From the NCBI GenBank assembly GCA_019237515.1, contig JAFAGX010000208.1:1-31195 (forward strand): 31,195 bases of DNA, read 5' to 3'. This DNA is from Acidobacteriaceae bacterium. GTDB lineage: Bacteria > Acidobacteriota > Terriglobia > Terriglobales > SbA1. This document shows positions 8,157 to 16,631 of the stretch, one piece after another. The translations under genes and the position numbers were made by a program. A model generated the notes under the pieces. It had not been told where the DNA came from. It made no database searches and saw nothing but the letters and a program-made list of their open reading frames with translations. The first letter of the stretch is position 1. Each line of letters begins with the position of its first letter.

Positions 8157-9107
8157 CTATCTCCACGCGACGACTGCCGCGCCGGTTGCAAGCAGGTTGA
8201 TTAAGGCCAGAGGCAACATCACCTTCCATCCCCACGACATGAGTTGATCAAACCGTGGACGCGGGAGCGCCGCGCGCACGAGAACGAAAAATGCGATGAA
8301 GAAAAACATCTTGATAAAAAACCAGACCAGCCCGGGAAGTACCGGGCCGAGCCATCCTCCGAAAAACAGGACTGTGATCATGCCGGAGATCAACGTGACT
8401 CCCATGTACTCTCCGACAAAAAACATGCCAAACTTCATGCCGGAGTACTCGGAGTGATAACCGGCGACCAGTTCGCTTTCGGCCTCGGGCAGATCGAACG
8501 GAATGCGCCGGGTCTCAGCCAGGCCGGCGATCAGGAATAAGACGAAGCCGCCGAACTGAGGAATCACAAACCAGACCTTCTTCTGTGCCTCGACGATCGC
8601 CGGCAGGCTGAACGATCCCGCCAGCAGCACGACGCCCGTCACGGAGAGGCCCATGAAGACTTCATAGCTCAGCATCTGGGCGGCAGCGCGCAGGCCGCCG
8701 AGGAGGGCGTACTTGTTGTTAGAAGACCAGCCGGCGAGCACGACGCTGTAAACGCCCAGGGATGACATGGCGAGAAAGAACAGCAGGCCGACATTCAAGT
8801 CGCTCACGATGATTCCCGGCGCCACCGGAAGCACAGCGAACGACATCAGCACGGTTACGAAAACAATCGCCGGCGCCACGACGAAAACCGGCCGGTCCAC
8901 GAAGGGAGGAATCCAGTCCTCCTTCATAAAAATCTTGATCGAATCCGCCAGAACCTGGAGCAAACCGAAGGGGCCGACACGGTTCGGCCCGTAACGGTCC
9001 TGCCACAGCGCGAGCAAACGTCGCTCGACCCAGATCAGGAACGCCGCGATGCTCATGGCGACGATGACAATACCGAGGATCGAAAGGATCGGGTGGGGAC
9101 TCGTCAT
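8157..9107 (-). CDS. nuoH: NADH-quinone oxidoreductase subunit H (NuoH)
   Basis: Membrane subunit of complex I that forms most of the quinone-binding chamber at the junction with the peripheral arm. From the ATG at 9107 the protein is 316 residues with eight expected helices. Highly conserved signatures are seen: [20 protein letters not shown] near the N-terminus and [20 protein letters not shown] in the middle, the latter being the charged loop near the quinone site. A longer open frame to 9539 exists but lies antisense-free inside nuoG coding sequence and encodes no membrane segment. The start codon overlaps the nuoG stop as ATGA, with GAGGA upstream as Shine-Dalgarno. Confidence 0.97.
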   Translation of the reverse strand: MTSPHPILSILGIVIVAMSIAAFLIWVERRLLALWQDRYGPNRVGPFGLLQVLADSIKIFMKEDWIPPFVDRPVFVVAPAIVFVTVLMSFAVLPVAPGIIVSDLNVGLLFFLAMSSLGVYSVVLAGWSSNNKYALLGGLRAAAQMLSYEVFMGLSVTGVVLLAGSFSLPAIVEAQKKVWFVIPQFGGFVLFLIAGLAETRRIPFDLPEAESELVAGYHSEYSGMKFGMFFVGEYMGVTLISGMITVLFFGGWLGPVLPGLVWFFIKMFFFIAFFVLVRAALPRPRFDQLMSWGWKVMLPLALINLLATGAAVVAWR

Positions 9108-11731
9108 TTTGTCCTCGTGATCTTTCCCCAATCTGGCAACTGAATTCCCACAAGCGGAGCTAAACCGACCGACAGCGCAGCCACCCCGGCGGGCATCTCC
9201 GGATGGATTCGTACCGGCAGGCGGAACGTGCCCTCGGCCAAAGTCACTTCCACTTCCATGCCTTCTCGAAACTCGTCCGTATTCATGGCAACATGAGGCG
9301 TCACCGCGAGTTCTCGAATTGCCGGCGCCTCGAGGCTCAATTCCTCCGATCCAAAGATGTGGTACATCGCGACCAGCAGCCACTCGCTCTCGCGTTTCTG
9401 GAACGCCGCCGGGATCGCGGTGAAATAGGCCTGCCCATTTTTCGGTGGCGGCTCGACGAGGCGCACGCCGGCATCGCCCCCGCGCAATGGTCCGCCGATT
9501 TCCTTCTGATAGGTATTCACGGCTTGAATTGAGTTCCAACTCGGGGACCAGAAAAAAGGAATCAGAGCGGCCGGCGGCTGGTCGGGCGTTCCTTCCATCG
9601 AAAACGAGAGTGCAGAATCGGGATCGTCGGGTGTCTTGGGCTCCGAGATATTGATGTGCACCAGCGCCGCGGTTCGTCCGCTTTCGCGATGCGGCGAGCG
9701 CGGGATCTTCGCCCCGGCGATGCGAAACTTGCTGGACGGGGCGGCGTCACGTACCGCCGCGAGTTCCGGCAACGCTTCGGCCATCGCCCGAAGCACGTCA
9801 TCCAGATTTTGCCAGTGGTCCGGCTTCAGCCAGCGCCAGCTTGCCAGGACCTCGTTCTCGGGCGCGCAGACCTCGAAAAATCTCTGGGCACGGCCTTCGC
9901 TGCTGATGAAAGTCCCGTCCGATTCGGCGAATGTGCCTGCGGGCAGAACCAGTTCGGCTTTTTCGGTGGTGGAATTGGGCAGATGATCGAGAACAATGAC
10001 GTGGGGCGCTGCCTTGAGCGCGGAATCCACTTCCGCATGAGGCGCGCGGCGATAGAGATCATTTTCGAGAATGATCACCGTATCGGCGTGGCCATCCCGG
10101 ACGGTCTGAAAGGCGGCCGTCAACGGCTTTCCGCCCATGAGCGCGGCCCCGACGCTATTACATTCTGGCGCGATAAAGCTGAGCGCGGCATCTGCCGCCA
10201 TCGCCACGTTCGCGGCCGCCTGGATGACAGCCTCGCTCGAGCAACTCGTGCCGGAGATCACCAGCGGTTTCTTCGCCGCCTTGAGTGCTCGGGCAATCTC
10301 ATTGGCCAGGGGCCAGTCATCGACCTGGGGAACGGTTGGCGCACTCGGGTCAAGGGCATGCGCCACAGCGAATCCCAGACGAGCCAGGTCGTCAGGCGCA
10401 GCATGGAACGTCCGGGTGGCGACGTCGTCCAGCCGGGTGCGGCAGGGTGTCGCAATAAAAAGCGGTCCCTTCGCGTCCTGCATCGCATCCCGCACGCCAT
10501 AAGCCAGCCACGGGGCAATCTTCAGCTTCCTGACAGCCTCCATCGGCTGCTGTCGCACCGACTGCCGCAGCGACAAAGCCATTCGCGGAGCGACATTGGT
10601 TACATCCTCGCCCAGAATGAAGACGGCATCGGACTCCTCGATCTCCCGCAGCGTGGGCGACCGCATGGGGCCGCGTTGATGGATCTCGGCCATAAGCCGG
10701 ACCAGCTTCATTTCCTGATCGGCCATGCCGGAATAGAAGTGATCCGGGCCCACGATCGTGCGCAAAGCAAAGTTGGCTTCGAGCGACGCGCGCGGCGAGC
10801 CAATCCCGATCACTTTGCCCTGGACGACTTTCTCCTCCAGATAGCGCCGCGCCGACTCGACGGATGTATTCTGTCCTTTCAACACCGGCTGGCGGAAACG
10901 GCGTTCGCTGTTGACGAATTCGTATCCGAACCTCCCACGGTCGCACAGGAAGTAGCCGTTCACTTCGTGGTGATAGCGGTTCACGATGCGCCGCAAAGTT
11001 CCATAGCGTTCGCCGGCGTCCGTATTGCAGCCGAGAGCGCAGTGCACGCAAACCGATGGAGCGAACTGCTGGTCCCATTTACGAGCGTAGTGGTGTTTCA
11101 GGGTTTTATCGGTGAACACGCCGGTGGGACAGATCTCGACCAGGTTGCCGCTGAACTCGTTCTCGAGAACGCCGTCTTCATGACGGCCGAAGAACACCTG
11201 ATTTCGCGAGGCAAAGGCGTTCAAGTCGTCGCCGCCGGCATAGTCGCGGTAGTAGCGCACGCAGCGGTAACACTGGATGCAGCGGTTCATCTCGTGATTC
11301 ACCAGGGGCCCCAGGTCCTGATTGCGGAACGTGCGCTTGTCAAACTCGTAATGCCGATAGTTGTGACCGGTCATCACGGTCATGTCCTGCAGGTGGCATT
11401 CGCCGCCCTCGTCGCAGACCGGGCAGTCATGCGGATGATTCAACATGAGCCCCTCGATAATGCCGGCGCGGAAGGCGACCGCCTCAGGATCGGCGATAGA
11501 AATCCGCGTGCCTGGGGTTGCCGGCGTCATGCAGGACATCACGATCTTTCCATGGCCGTCGTTCTCATCCTTGAACTGCTTGACCGCGCATTGCCGGCAG
11601 GCTCCCACCGATCCCAGCGCCGGGTGCCAGCAGAAGTAGGGCAACTTGAAACCATGCGAGAGACACCCGTGAAGCAGGTTCTCCTCCGGGTTCATCTCGC
11701 ACGGTTTGTTGTCCACGTAAACAATCGCCAT
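9104..11731 (-). CDS. nuoG: NADH-quinone oxidoreductase subunit G (NuoG), E. coli-like with N7 cluster ligands
   Basis: Largest peripheral-arm subunit of complex I (875 residues), which carries most Fe-S clusters of the electron wire. The N-terminal domain has ligands for the 2Fe-2S cluster N1b (Cys34, 45, 48, 67), for N5 (His99, Cys103, 106, 112) and for N4 (Cys151, 154, 157, 201). It also has the extra C-x2-C-x3-C-x27-C motif of cluster N7 (Cys228, 231, 235, 263). As far as I recall the E. coli protein, these positions match its numbering exactly, and the surrounding text is close to it as well. The rest is a molybdopterin-oxidoreductase-like fold without catalytic function. The start at 11731 has TGGAG upstream and is two bases after the nuoF stop; the 3' end overlaps nuoH. 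Confidence 0.97.
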   Translation of the reverse strand: MAIVYVDNKPCEMNPEENLLHGCLSHGFKLPYFCWHPALGSVGACRQCAVKQFKDENDGHGKIVMSCMTPATPGTRISIADPEAVAFRAGIIEGLMLNHPHDCPVCDEGGECHLQDMTVMTGHNYRHYEFDKRTFRNQDLGPLVNHEMNRCIQCYRCVRYYRDYAGGDDLNAFASRNQVFFGRHEDGVLENEFSGNLVEICPTGVFTDKTLKHHYARKWDQQFAPSVCVHCALGCNTDAGERYGTLRRIVNRYHHEVNGYFLCDRGRFGYEFVNSERRFRQPVLKGQNTSVESARRYLEEKVVQGKVIGIGSPRASLEANFALRTIVGPDHFYSGMADQEMKLVRLMAEIHQRGPMRSPTLREIEESDAVFILGEDVTNVAPRMALSLRQSVRQQPMEAVRKLKIAPWLAYGVRDAMQDAKGPLFIATPCRTRLDDVATRTFHAAPDDLARLGFAVAHALDPSAPTVPQVDDWPLANEIARALKAAKKPLVISGTSCSSEAVIQAAANVAMAADAALSFIAPECNSVGAALMGGKPLTAAFQTVRDGHADTVIILENDLYRRAPHAEVDSALKAAPHVIVLDHLPNSTTEKAELVLPAGTFAESDGTFISSEGRAQRFFEVCAPENEVLASWRWLKPDHWQNLDDVLRAMAEALPELAAVRDAAPSSKFRIAGAKIPRSPHRESGRTAALVHINISEPKTPDDPDSALSFSMEGTPDQPPAALIPFFWSPSWNSIQAVNTYQKEIGGPLRGGDAGVRLVEPPPKNGQAYFTAIPAAFQKRESEWLLVAMYHIFGSEELSLEAPAIRELAVTPHVAMNTDEFREGMEVEVTLAEGTFRLPVRIHPEMPAGVAALSVGLAPLVGIQLPDWGKITRTK

Positions 11732-11733
11732 GC

Positions 11734-13023
11734 TTAACTCCAGGGGCAGCGGTGTTCCCGGATGTGCCGCTCAAAATCCTCGCGGAAATATTTCAAGGCG
11801 CTCTGCACCGGCTCGGCCGCGCCCGGTGCCAGCGCACAAAATGTGTGGCCCGGAGCCCACATCTTGGTCTGGAACTCCAGCTTCTCCAGATCGCCGGGCT
11901 TGCCGTGGCCCTCTTCCATTGCCTTTAAAATGCGATCCGCCCATCCCAGCCCGCTCCAGCAGGGTGTGCAGAAACCACAAGATTCCCGCGAGAAGAAGTG
12001 GGTCAGGTTCCAGGTCATACCCACCGGGCAGGTATGGTCATCGAGCACGATCATGGTGCCGGTGCCCATGCGGCTGCCCACCTTGGCGAGCGCCGAAAAA
12101 TCCATGGCAATATCCAGATCTTTTTCGACGACGAAGTCTGTGGAAGCGCCGCCGGGCAGTAGGCCACGGCAATTCAGACCATCCCTCATTCCGCCGGCAT
12201 AGTCGTCGAGAATCTCGCGCGCGGTCGTTCCCATGCGCAGCTCCCATAGGCCCGGCCGCTTCACTTTTCCGCTCACTCCAAACAGTTTTGTCCCGCCATC
12301 CTCGGTCCAGCCCAGGCCGCGAAACCACTCGGCACCCCGGTTGATAATGTGGGGCACGCAGCAAATCGTCTCCACGTTGTTGACGACGGTGGGTTTGCCA
12401 AAGAGTCCGACCGAGGGAGGAAACGGCGGCTTTGACCTCGGATTGGCGCGCTTGCCTTCGAGCGCGTTCAAAAGTCCAGTCTCATCCCCGCAGATGTAGC
12501 GGCCGCCGCTGAGATGGAGATAAAGCTCCAGGCTGTAGCCGGAACCGAAAATATTCTTGCCGAGGTAATGGCGGGCATAGGCTTCGGCGATCGAGCGTGC
12601 CAGGCGCTCGGCGGCCAAGGTGTATTCTCCGCGCACAAAAATGTAGGCAATGTCAGCTTCGATCGCGAATGCGGCCACCATCGCGCCTTCAATGAGCTGG
12701 TGCGGATCCCGTTCCATCAGCAGGCGGTCCTTGAACGTGCCTGGCTCCATCTCGTCGCCGTTGACCACCAGGTACGTCGGGTTCGGAACATCTTTGCCAC
12801 GCGGCACGAAAGACCACTTCACACCCGTTTGGAAACCGGCACCGCCTCTGCCCCGCAGGTTTGCTTCCTTCACTTCTTTGATTACGGCCATCGGCGTCAT
12901 GCCTGTGCCGAGGATTTTACGGATCGCTTGATATCCGCCCCCGAGCTCGTAGGCGTCGAGATCCACGACGCTTCCGTCCGGGTGCATTCTCTCGGTCAGC
13001 GGCTTGTCGAAGTTACCCCTCAT
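11734..13023 (-). CDS. nuoF: NADH-quinone oxidoreductase subunit F (NuoF), NADH/FMN-binding
   Basis: Flavoprotein subunit of complex I that oxidises NADH with FMN and passes electrons to cluster N3. The protein is 429 residues, a normal length. The FMN/NADH-binding glycine-rich segment is RGRGGAGFQTGVKWSF (from about residue 58), and DEMEPG at residues 90-95 carries the conserved NADH-site glutamate. In the ICGDET segment the first residue of the usual Glu-Glu pair is Asp180, while the second (Glu181) is kept. Ligands of N3 are Cys349, 352, 355 and Cys396 (SCGFCTPC followed by TFC). The ATG at 13023 overlaps the nuoE stop as ATGA and has only a weak Shine-Dalgarno, which suggests coupled translation. 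Confidence 0.97.
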   Translation of the reverse strand: MRGNFDKPLTERMHPDGSVVDLDAYELGGGYQAIRKILGTGMTPMAVIKEVKEANLRGRGGAGFQTGVKWSFVPRGKDVPNPTYLVVNGDEMEPGTFKDRLLMERDPHQLIEGAMVAAFAIEADIAYIFVRGEYTLAAERLARSIAEAYARHYLGKNIFGSGYSLELYLHLSGGRYICGDETGLLNALEGKRANPRSKPPFPPSVGLFGKPTVVNNVETICCVPHIINRGAEWFRGLGWTEDGGTKLFGVSGKVKRPGLWELRMGTTAREILDDYAGGMRDGLNCRGLLPGGASTDFVVEKDLDIAMDFSALAKVGSRMGTGTMIVLDDHTCPVGMTWNLTHFFSRESCGFCTPCWSGLGWADRILKAMEEGHGKPGDLEKLEFQTKMWAPGHTFCALAPGAAEPVQSALKYFREDFERHIREHRCPWS

Positions 13024-13484
13024 TTGTATTTCTCAAGCGCGGAATCAATTTTCTCGGGATTCAGGTCCCCATGCAGATCGCTGTCGACCATCATGGCGGG
13101 CGCGTGATCGCAACAGCCGAGACACACGATGGGCAACGTGGTGAAGCGATCGTCGGACGTGGTCTGGCCGTGTTTGATTCCGAGTCTTTCGCCGAGATGA
13201 GCGCGGACGCGCTCCGAGCCCATGATCCAGCAACTCACGCTGTCGCAGACCAGCACCACATGGCGTCCCACCGGCTTGCGAAAAATCAGGTTGTAAAACG
13301 TGGCGATGCTGTCCACGTCCGTGGCCGACATGCCGAGGTGTTCGGCAATGTCCTGAACGCTCTCATCCGAGACCCAGCCGCGATGCCGCTGCACGATCTT
13401 GAGCGCGTCGATGCAAACCGCTTCGCGCTTCGGATAATGCTCCGCTTCGGTCTCAATCTCCTGAATTTCTTCGGCTGTCAGCAT
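13020..13484 (-). CDS. nuoE: NADH-quinone oxidoreductase subunit E (NuoE), 2Fe-2S thioredoxin-like
   Basis: Peripheral-arm subunit of complex I with a thioredoxin-like fold that holds the 2Fe-2S cluster N1a beside the NuoF flavin. With the ATG at 13484 it is 154 residues. The cluster ligands are Cys80 and Cys85 (C-x4-C, CDSVSC) and Cys121 and Cys125 (C-x3-C, CLGCC). The N-terminal helical region includes HRGWVSDESVQDIAEHL, typical of the family. A 12-residue upstream extension to 13520 would overlap nuoCD; AAGGAA placed shortly before 13484 supports the shorter form. The gap to the nuoCD stop is ten bases. Confidence 0.96.
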   Translation of the reverse strand: MLTAEEIQEIETEAEHYPKREAVCIDALKIVQRHRGWVSDESVQDIAEHLGMSATDVDSIATFYNLIFRKPVGRHVVLVCDSVSCWIMGSERVRAHLGERLGIKHGQTTSDDRFTTLPIVCLGCCDHAPAMMVDSDLHGDLNPEKIDSALEKYK

Positions 13485-13494
13485 GATTCCTTTT

Positions 13495-15240
13495 TCATCG
13501 GTCGATATCTGCGAGGACAAAATCCAGACTCCCTAAGATGACCACCAGGTCGGGAATCATCAGGCCCTGCGACAACTTGGGCAACGTCTGTATGTGCGCG
13601 AAAGAGGGTGTGCGAATGCGGGTACGGTAGGAGACCGTGCTGCCATCGCTCACCAGGTAGTAGCCGTTGTTTCCCTTGGTGGCTTCGATCGCTCCGAGCG
13701 CTTCCCCCACCGGCATCACCGGGCCCCAGGTCACGCTGAGGAAGTGATTGATCAGGGTCTCGATATCGTGCATCGTGCGGTCCTTCACCGGAGGAGTGGC
13801 CAGAGGGTGGTCCGATTTGTACGGGCCCTCGGGCATGTGGTCCACGCACTGCTCGAGGATGCGCAGGCTCTGCCGCATCTCCTCGATGCGCACTTGAGCC
13901 CGGTCATAACAGTCGCCGTGTTGACCTGTAGGGATATCGAATTCGAAATTTTCATAGCCTGAGTAAGGCTGCCGTTTGCGAAAATCCCAGTCCAGGCCAC
14001 TAGCGCGAAGATTGGGACCGGTAACTCCCCACTCGACAGCTTCGTCGACTGTGAAACTACCGATCCCCTTCGTGCGCGCCTTAAAAATAAAATTCCGCAT
14101 GACGGTCTTGTCGTATTCGACGAGGCGGGGCGGAAGGTAGTCGATGAAATCGCGAAACATCTTCTCCCAGCCCTTGGGCAAGTCCGCCGTAACCCCGCCG
14201 ATGCGAAACCAGGATGGATGCATGCGGGCCCCGGTGATTGCCTCGATGATCGAGAAAGCGCGCTCGCGATCGTTGAAGGTGAAAAAGACGGGCGACATCT
14301 GTCCGACGTCCTGGGCAAACGTGCCGTACCAGACCAGATGGCTGATGATGCGGAACAATTCTGCCAGCATCACCCGAATCACCTGGGCGCGAGGTGGAAC
14401 CGTGATGCCAGCGAGTTTTTCGACCGCCGTGAGATAGGCCAGATTGTTCATCACACCGCCCAGGTAATCGACCCGGTCCGTGTAGGGGATGTAGGTGTGC
14501 CACGATTGGCGTTCGCCCATTTTTTCGGCGCCGCGATGATGGAAGCCGATCTGGGGAACGGCATCGACGATCTCTTCGCCGTCCAGCTGCAGCGCGATGC
14601 GCAGGACTCCGTGCGTGCCCGGATGCTGCGGACCCAGATTGAGAAAAACAAAATCTTCGCCGTCGCGCTCCCGGCTCATGCCCCACTCTTCGGGGCGAAA
14701 GCGGAGCGCCTCTTGCTCGGCCAGTTCTTTTTTTGGAGACAACTGATACGGACCAATCTCGGTCGCACGTGCCGGATGTTCCTTGCGGAGCGGGTGGCCC
14801 ACCCAGCTATTGGGCATCAGGATGCGTCGCAGGTGCGGATGTCCATCGAACGCGATCCCGAACATGTCAAACACTTCGCGCTCATACCAGTTCGCGGCAG
14901 GCCAGATCGGGGTGATACTCGGCAGCGAAAGGCGGTCCTCGGCGAGCGCTACCTTGATCCGCACGTACTCGTTTCGCTCGAGCGAAAGAAGATGGTAGAC
15001 GACGGTAAAATCGCTCGCCGGCTGGCCATCGCGATGCTGTCTCATGCGCTCATCGATCGCAGAGAGGTCGTAGAGCATCTTGTAGGGCCGGTCTACCTCT
15101 TCTTTGAGAAACCGCAGGAGCCCAGGCACGGAATCTTTCGCCGCCCACGCCGTCGGTATCTGGTCGTGCGTTTCCTGAAACGCAATGGCGTGACCAAATC
15201 GGCCGGCGATTTTCTGAGCGATCTGTGAAGCGGCGATCAT
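13495..15240 (-). CDS. nuoCD: Fused NADH-quinone oxidoreductase subunit C/D (NuoCD)
   Basis: Single 581-residue protein joining two complex I subunits. Residues 1 to about 185 are the NuoC (30-kDa) part, ending with [18 protein letters not shown] and HPLRKEHP. Residues about 205-581 are the NuoD (49-kDa) part, with [13 protein letters not shown] carrying the quinone-site histidine loop and the family ending in [10 protein letters not shown]. NuoD forms the quinone-reduction site with NuoB. The fusion is typical of the E. coli-type operon and slightly shorter than the ~600 residues of the E. coli protein. There is no internal stop or frameshift. The ATG at 15240 overlaps the nuoB stop as ATGA with a GACGAGG ribosome-binding site. 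Confidence 0.97.
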   Translation of the reverse strand: MIAASQIAQKIAGRFGHAIAFQETHDQIPTAWAAKDSVPGLLRFLKEEVDRPYKMLYDLSAIDERMRQHRDGQPASDFTVVYHLLSLERNEYVRIKVALAEDRLSLPSITPIWPAANWYEREVFDMFGIAFDGHPHLRRILMPNSWVGHPLRKEHPARATEIGPYQLSPKKELAEQEALRFRPEEWGMSRERDGEDFVFLNLGPQHPGTHGVLRIALQLDGEEIVDAVPQIGFHHRGAEKMGERQSWHTYIPYTDRVDYLGGVMNNLAYLTAVEKLAGITVPPRAQVIRVMLAELFRIISHLVWYGTFAQDVGQMSPVFFTFNDRERAFSIIEAITGARMHPSWFRIGGVTADLPKGWEKMFRDFIDYLPPRLVEYDKTVMRNFIFKARTKGIGSFTVDEAVEWGVTGPNLRASGLDWDFRKRQPYSGYENFEFDIPTGQHGDCYDRAQVRIEEMRQSLRILEQCVDHMPEGPYKSDHPLATPPVKDRTMHDIETLINHFLSVTWGPVMPVGEALGAIEATKGNNGYYLVSDGSTVSYRTRIRTPSFAHIQTLPKLSQGLMIPDLVVILGSLDFVLADIDR

Positions 15241-15878
15241 ACCTCGTCCGGCTCCCTTAGCACGGTCGCTTGCTGACGTGACGGACGCATCAGGTCGCGC
15301 ATGGATGGAAGCGGGGACCGAACCGTTTCTTGCTCGCCCACCACCCAGCTGAGCGGGCGGCGTTCGGTCCCCACTGCCTTCTGCAACAGCAGCAATCCTT
15401 CAAGGAATGCCTCCGGGCGTGGCGGGCAGCCGGGGACATATACATCGACCGGCAGAAACTTGTCGACGCCCTGCACCACGCTGTAAATGTCGTACATGCC
15501 TCCGGAGTTCGCGCACGAGCCCATCGAAATCACCCATCGCGGTTCCATCATCTGTTCGTAGAGCCTCTGAACAATGGGAGCCATCTTGAGGAAAACAGTT
15601 CCAGCGATCACCATGAGATCCGCTTCGCGTGGGGTACCTCGAATGACTTCAGCGCCGAAGCGCGAAACATCAAACTTGCTGGTAATGCTGGTCGCCATTT
15701 CCACGTAACAGCACGAGAGGCCGAAATTGAAGGGCCAAACCGAATTCTTGCGACCCCAGGCGACCAGATCCTCGAGGCGCGACAGGATCAGGCTGCGACG
15801 GATGCTTTGTTCGAATGGCTCCGGCTCAGGAGTTCGGACCAGGCCTGTAACGTCGGGTTTGGTGAGGGTCCACTGCAT
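15237..15878 (-). CDS. nuoB: NADH-quinone oxidoreductase subunit B (NuoB)
   Basis: Peripheral-arm subunit of complex I that binds the terminal 4Fe-4S cluster N2, the electron donor to quinone. With the ATG at 15878 the product is 213 residues. Cluster ligands are the adjacent Cys56-Cys57 (GLSCCYVEM), Cys122 (GSCANSGG) and Cys151 (PGCPPRPEA). The upstream extension to 15989 lies in nuoA and is not conserved-looking. A GAGGA sequence precedes the start. The nuoA stop and this start share one base (TGATG). A C-terminal tail of about 40 residues beyond the core is basic and unremarkable. Confidence 0.97.
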   Translation of the reverse strand: MQWTLTKPDVTGLVRTPEPEPFEQSIRRSLILSRLEDLVAWGRKNSVWPFNFGLSCCYVEMATSITSKFDVSRFGAEVIRGTPREADLMVIAGTVFLKMAPIVQRLYEQMMEPRWVISMGSCANSGGMYDIYSVVQGVDKFLPVDVYVPGCPPRPEAFLEGLLLLQKAVGTERRPLSWVVGEQETVRSPLPSMRDLMRPSRQQATVLREPDEV

Positions 15879-16252
15879 CAAATCCTCGCTCTTGACTGCT
15901 CGTGCTTCCGCGCCCAATCGAGCGCACCGGTCTTCCCCAGATAAATGAGTGAGGCAAGAAGTACGCCGACGAACACCAGCACCTCGCAATAGCCGGTCCA
16001 GCCCAACTCCCGAGCTGCCACCGCCCAGGCGAACAGAAACACCGCCTCCAGATCGAAGACCACAAAGAATGCCGCAATCAGGTAATAGCGAACTGAGAAG
16101 CGCACACGTGCCGACCCTTCCGAAACGATGCCGCCCTCGTAAGGGTCCCCGGTTGCCGGTTCAGAGTGCCTCGGGCCGAGCAGATAGGACACCACGAGAA
16201 CAGAGGTGACGAGCACGATCACGAACGCGAAATATGCCAACAACGGCCACAT
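15878..16252 (-). CDS. nuoA: NADH-quinone oxidoreductase subunit A (NuoA)
   Basis: First gene of the operon. NuoA is a small membrane subunit of complex I with three helices at the junction of the membrane and peripheral arms. The product is 124 residues, a normal size. Signatures are DPYEGG in the conserved loop and [15 protein letters not shown] in the second helix. The ATG at 16252 has no good Shine-Dalgarno sequence, and upstream lies the divergent control region shared with the porin gene. Confidence 0.96.
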   Translation of the reverse strand: MWPLLAYFAFVIVLVTSVLVVSYLLGPRHSEPATGDPYEGGIVSEGSARVRFSVRYYLIAAFFVVFDLEAVFLFAWAVAARELGWTGYCEVLVFVGVLLASLIYLGKTGALDWARKHEQSRARI

Positions 16253-16631
16253 AAGAACCAGCGGCTGCTCTCTCCCTACCCAATGACTTGGAATTCGGTC
16301 ACGGTTGGGCAGCGGAAAACTCCAATGTCAGCTAACCGTCTTACAAGCACGCAACCGGAGTACCAAATGCGAGGCGACGAAAGCCCTGCCCTGTTAATGG
16401 AAATCTCAGCAGAATGCGCCACCTTCAGTCTGAGACCTTGACCTTGGCTGGTGTTGGGTCGTGATGGATTAGCGGGGTCTCGCGGAAAGCGGCAGACATC
16501 TGGCCGCGATAGGCAGAAACCTGTCACTCCGTCAGAGTTCCGTCACTTCCTCCGCGAACATTTGCAATTTTTCATGGATGGAGTGTGACTTGCTGAGTAG
16601 AAGTGTCGGAGACGGGAGGTTGAATAGGTTC
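16253..16631. promoter_or_regulatory. Divergent intergenic control region between nuoA and the porin gene
   Basis: These 379 bases separate the two divergent operons, so promoters for both should lie here. I see no strong sigma70-type -35/-10 pair on either strand. On the plus strand, TTGACC near 16439 and TTGCAA at 16562 lack a convincing -10 element at proper spacing. Two direct TCCGTCA repeats at 16528 and 16539 are 11 bp apart, one helical turn, and could be a regulator site. No transcription-factor gene is adjacent. Short ORFs across the region look spurious. The porin start is preceded by GGGAGG about 14 bases upstream. Confidence 0.5.
16528..16545. repeat. Direct repeat TCCGTCA, 11-bp period
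   Basis: Two identical 7-bp copies, at 16528-16534 and 16539-16545, are spaced one helical turn apart, about 90-100 bases upstream of the porin start codon. The position and spacing would suit a dimeric activator or repressor site, but two 7-mers can occur by chance and no known regulator consensus is matched. Confidence 0.35.

Noticed and set aside
9656..11737. 693-codon open frame on the plus strand opposite nuoG
   Set aside because: It lies wholly antisense to nuoG, whose Fe-S ligands are all conserved; the antisense product is His/Arg-rich with no recognisable domain. High-GC codon bias explains the long shadow frame.
11734..13023. NuoF has Asp instead of Glu in the first position of the usual GEET motif (Asp180)
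   Set aside because: The second glutamate, which I believe is the functionally studied one (Glu183 in E. coli by recalled numbering), is kept as Glu181; the change is conservative and probably harmless.
14218..15228. 336-codon plus-strand frame opposite nuoCD
   Set aside because: Antisense to a fully conserved NuoCD; no motif or ribosome-binding site of note.
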